DNA from: Clostridia bacterium
Lineage (GTDB): Bacteria; Acidobacteriota; Terriglobia; Terriglobales; Acidobacteriaceae
NCBI GenBank assembly: GCA_035561135.1
Contig: DATMYA010000008.1
Span: 558,001 to 622,000 of the forward strand
Reading direction: 5' to 3'
Length of the DNA stretch: 64,000 nt
Within the stretch, counting starts at the first letter, position 1. Every line of letters begins with the position of its first letter. Positions 61,273 to 64,000 of the stretch are shown piece by piece. The notes beneath the pieces are model-generated. The model saw nothing but the letters and a program-made list of their open reading frames with translations, ran no database searches and was not told where the DNA came from. Position numbers and translations under genes: made by a program.

Positions 61273-63774
61273 CTAGGTTTGAATGATCTTCGGGCTGAGG
61301 AAGAAGATCAGTTCCTGAGTCGAGGTCTTGACACTGCGTCTCTTGAACAGATTGCCGAAGATTGGAATGTCGCCAAGCAGTGGCACCTGATCGGTGTTGA
61401 TCGAGTTCTGGGTCTGGATGACGCCGCCGATTACAACCGTACCGCCATCGGTGACGAGCACCTGCGTTGTCGCCTGCTGCGTGATCAACGTGGGGTTACC
61501 GTTGAGTGAGCGGCCAAAATCGGGCGTAGTATTTTCGACGTCAACGGCAAGGAAGATGGTGCCTTCCGCCGTGATCTGCGGAGTGACGGTCAACCGCAGG
61601 AATGCGTCAACGTACGTCACGGTCGGTGGTCCACCCAACTGCGCTTGGGTAACAATCGGGATGCGGAAGCCCTGCCGAACGACCGCCGTCACGTTGTTCT
61701 GAGTTACGACGCGCGGACGGGACAGGATCTTCAACAGACCTCGAGACTCAGCCATCGTCAGGATGGCGTCGAGGCGGTAAGCGTTCGTAGCGTTAGTGAA
61801 CGAAAGACCGCTGGTTGGAGAAGCAACGCCCAGGTTCGAGAACAGGGGAATCGCTACCTTCGGAGTTGCCGTAGAGGCACCGCCACCGCCAGCGCTGTCG
61901 GTGCCGGTGACGAAGTACTGTGGTGCGGGAACGGCAACGAGCAGAGGGCTCTGGCCGGCCCCGCTAGAGCCGCCTACCGCAGAGACACCGTTGCCCCATC
62001 CGAAGCCGAGTTGCACGCCGAGCTCACGCGCAAAGTTACGGGTTGCTGCGACGACACGCGCTTCGATTTCAACTTCCTGCGTTTTGCGATCGAGCTGCGT
62101 AAGCAGGCGGTCGACCTCCGGAATAACGCTCGGGATGTCCTGGATGATGAGGGCATTGGTGCGCTCGTCGGCGATAACGTCTCCGCGTTGCGAGAGGAAG
62201 CGCTTCACCGTGGGCATGATGTCCTTGGCGTGCGCGTAGCTCAGGAAGCGAGTGACGGTCTGCTTGTCCACGGCCAGTGCCTGCGCTTCGGCCTGGGCGC
62301 GCTTGGCCTCAGCTTCACGGCGCATGGTGTCAACGGTAGCGATACGCAGGACGTTACCCTGCAACTGGTGATCGAGGCCGTTGTTCTGAAGAACGATGTC
62401 GAGTGCCTGATCCCACGGTACGTCGTCGAGCACGAGCGTGAGCGTGCCCTTCACGTTGGGATCGAGGACTACGTTAAGACCGCTGATCTCATGAATGAGG
62501 CGGAAGAAGTCTTTCAGGTCAACGTCCTTCAGGTTGACCGAAATCGGCTCTCCCGTGTAGCGCGGGCGATTCGCCGCAGCGCTGGCGGACTGGGCTGCCT
62601 GTTGCTGCTGCTCAAGCGCCATGTTGACGGCCGGCTTGACCTGCATGGCAGCGCTCGGCGGAGGCAACATGTTGGTCTTTTCGGTCGTGGCGGCCTTCGC
62701 AATCGTTGAGGCGGCATCCGCAGCGCGGACCACGGGATCAACGTTGGGCGCTTCAGCCTTGGCTTCAGTCGTGGGTGTCTCAGCAGGCTTGGCTTGGAAG
62801 CTCGGCTCGACGAAGACATAGTCAGACTGCGCGGCCGGCTTCGGTTCGGCTGGAACTGGAGTCGTTGACGGCTGCGCGGAGGCGACCAGCACCGGCTCGG
62901 ATTTCGCAGGCGACGGCGTGGGCGCATCAACAACTGCCGGCGTGGAACTGGGCTGCGCCGAGGCTATGGCCGCGGGGCGCAACCTCAACAGCAGGCCACT
63001 TCCACTCCCCACCAGTTCGTAATCGCGAGCAACCGCGAGGTCTACGACGATGCGGGTGACCGGCGGATCAAGCTGGTAGCGCGACACGCGCACGGCTTTC
63101 ACATCCGGCGTGTTGACCAGAATGTTGCGGGTGCGGAGCGCGGGTACGGAGTTGGGAACGTCAAGAACGATGCGATCCGGACCGGTCAGTTTCATAACTT
63201 GGGCGGTGGCCGGACCTGCAATCTCAATTTCCATACCAGCCTTGCCACGGGCCACGGCAACCTTCGTGATCTCGACGGCATTGGCAGGAGCTGGTACGGC
63301 TTCAGACTTTGGCCTGGAAGCGACTGCGGGCTTCACTTCGCGCGGGGCAGGCGAGGCCTGGACGGCAACGGCCGTTCCCTTCACTTTCACTTCCATGCCG
63401 CCCTTCACTTCGGAGACCTGAATGTCAGCTCCGGGGGCGAGCGCGATCTCCACGCGAGTTACTTCGGAGCCTGACGCGCCTTTATAAGTGAGGACGCGAT
63501 AAGACTTCACGCCCGGCACTTCGAGCGGACGCTGCCGGTCCTGAAACTTGCCGGCCTGAACGCCAGCAAGGTCCACGAGCAACAGCCCGTCATCTGGCCG
63601 GTATTCGTTATGCGTGAAGGCGCCGGTCGTGTGCAACGTGATCACGGTCGCGTTGCCTTGGGAGGCCACACTCACGTTCGTCAGTTGCGACGGCGCTTGT
63701 GGACCGGCGGCCGCTGCGAACGTACAGAGTACGACCAGCGATATGAGTACACCCAGCAGTTGCTTACACTTCAT
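61273..63774 (-). CDS. pilQ: Type IV pilus secretin PilQ
   Basis: An 833-residue outer membrane secretin from the ATG at 63774, with GAGGAGA upstream and a signal peptide 1-23; a longer frame reaches 63921 without signal. Two AMIN domains (about 30-135, 170-275) bind peptidoglycan. A Pro/Ala/Lys linker (about 280-395) follows, then the STN/N0 domain ISVNLKDVDLKDFFRLIHEI (about 410-485), an N1 domain with KDIMPTVKRFLSQRGDVIAD, and the secretin core (about 640-830) with VVTQNNVTAVVRQGF and GGTVVIGGVIQTQNS. It forms the gated ring through which the pilus leaves the cell. The expected pilM-P genes would lie to the right, beyond the edge. Confidence 0.93.
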   Translation of the reverse strand: MKCKQLLGVLISLVVLCTFAAAAGPQAPSQLTNVSVASQGNATVITLHTTGAFTHNEYRPDDGLLLVDLAGVQAGKFQDRQRPLEVPGVKSYRVLTYKGASGSEVTRVEIALAPGADIQVSEVKGGMEVKVKGTAVAVQASPAPREVKPAVASRPKSEAVPAPANAVEITKVAVARGKAGMEIEIAGPATAQVMKLTGPDRIVLDVPNSVPALRTRNILVNTPDVKAVRVSRYQLDPPVTRIVVDLAVARDYELVGSGSGLLLRLRPAAIASAQPSSTPAVVDAPTPSPAKSEPVLVASAQPSTTPVPAEPKPAAQSDYVFVEPSFQAKPAETPTTEAKAEAPNVDPVVRAADAASTIAKAATTEKTNMLPPPSAAMQVKPAVNMALEQQQQAAQSASAAANRPRYTGEPISVNLKDVDLKDFFRLIHEISGLNVVLDPNVKGTLTLVLDDVPWDQALDIVLQNNGLDHQLQGNVLRIATVDTMRREAEAKRAQAEAQALAVDKQTVTRFLSYAHAKDIMPTVKRFLSQRGDVIADERTNALIIQDIPSVIPEVDRLLTQLDRKTQEVEIEARVVAATRNFARELGVQLGFGWGNGVSAVGGSSGAGQSPLLVAVPAPQYFVTGTDSAGGGGASTATPKVAIPLFSNLGVASPTSGLSFTNATNAYRLDAILTMAESRGLLKILSRPRVVTQNNVTAVVRQGFRIPIVTQAQLGGPPTVTYVDAFLRLTVTPQITAEGTIFLAVDVENTTPDFGRSLNGNPTLITQQATTQVLVTDGGTVVIGGVIQTQNSINTDQVPLLGDIPIFGNLFKRRSVKTSTQELIFFLSPKIIQT

Positions 63775-64000
63775 TCTAGTTCTCCTCACGACGAGAGCCT
63801 GCTCCCGGTCGTGCGCAGCCTTTGGAGCGTCACAATCCGCTCTGGCGGACACATGGGTCGGCGCTCTGCCGGCCTTGAAGAATTCACCTGACGGCCTCGA
63901 CGCCAACGACCACAGTGGCAAAGACCGTCCCGTAGTTCCCTGGGCTCGGCCTGTCTAGCTCTTACCGCTCTCTCTCACGTCTTGATCTGGTCACTGCAAG
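63775..64000. other. Right-hand edge, upstream of pilQ
   Basis: No supported gene in 226 bases. Two short open tails end on the minus strand within the last 50 bases (one at about 63962-64000); either could be the end of a pilP-like gene, but neither is long enough to judge. Confidence 0.4.

Overview
The window is a GC-rich chromosomal segment that most resembles Acidobacteriota (Terriglobia, Koribacter-like). This rests on gene content only: a 1225-residue TonB-dependent receptor with an N-terminal carboxypeptidase-regulatory-like domain, a Ser/Thr kinase with a TolB-like domain and TPR repeats, BNR/YCF48-type propellers, NtrC regulators, and intergenic spaces littered with short dispersed repeats. 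No tRNA, rRNA, CRISPR array or insertion sequence was recognised.

Layout. 1-7405 is a prophage-like module: a leftward run of a zinc-ribbon protein, a sigma-like regulator, a Lys-rich small protein, a dual-specificity phosphatase, a secreted tailspike-like beta-helix protein and a terminase large subunit running off the left edge. Across an AT-rich divergent region lies a repressor with a degenerate LexA-like domain. 7406-21969 holds housekeeping and envelope genes: a histone-H1-like protein, an MltD-type lytic transglycosylase with three LysM domains, a Cys/Met-metabolism PLP enzyme, the kinase, a divergent NRAMP transporter, the TonB receptor and a CDGSH protein.

22147-33143 is a tightly packed leftward cluster of nine carbohydrate genes: methyltransferase, apparently circularly permuted glycosidase, nucleotide-sugar epimerase, five glycosyltransferases (three CgeB-like) and a glycogen-debranching-type glucosidase. 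Four junctions overlap by 1 or 4 bases. No polymerase, flippase or ABC exporter is present, so the product is unknown. This is the best candidate for an uncharacterised system.

33298-45710 is regulatory and envelope: an NtrC regulator flanked by two histidine-kinase-like fragments without ATPase domains, a glycine-zipper lipoprotein, a BNR propeller, an OmpA-type outer membrane protein, then a complete NtrC/histidine kinase pair with a lipoprotein on the + strand. 45883-63774 is mainly core metabolism: FabI, a spermidine-synthase-like membrane fusion, TsaE, NAD(P)H-hydrate repair, two APC permeases, ThiE, AccC, AccB, an M24 peptidase and the type IV pilus secretin PilQ. A structured, terminator-ended stretch between the fusion gene and tsaE may be a small RNA.

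All family assignments come from reading translated sequence and memory of the families. No database search was run.
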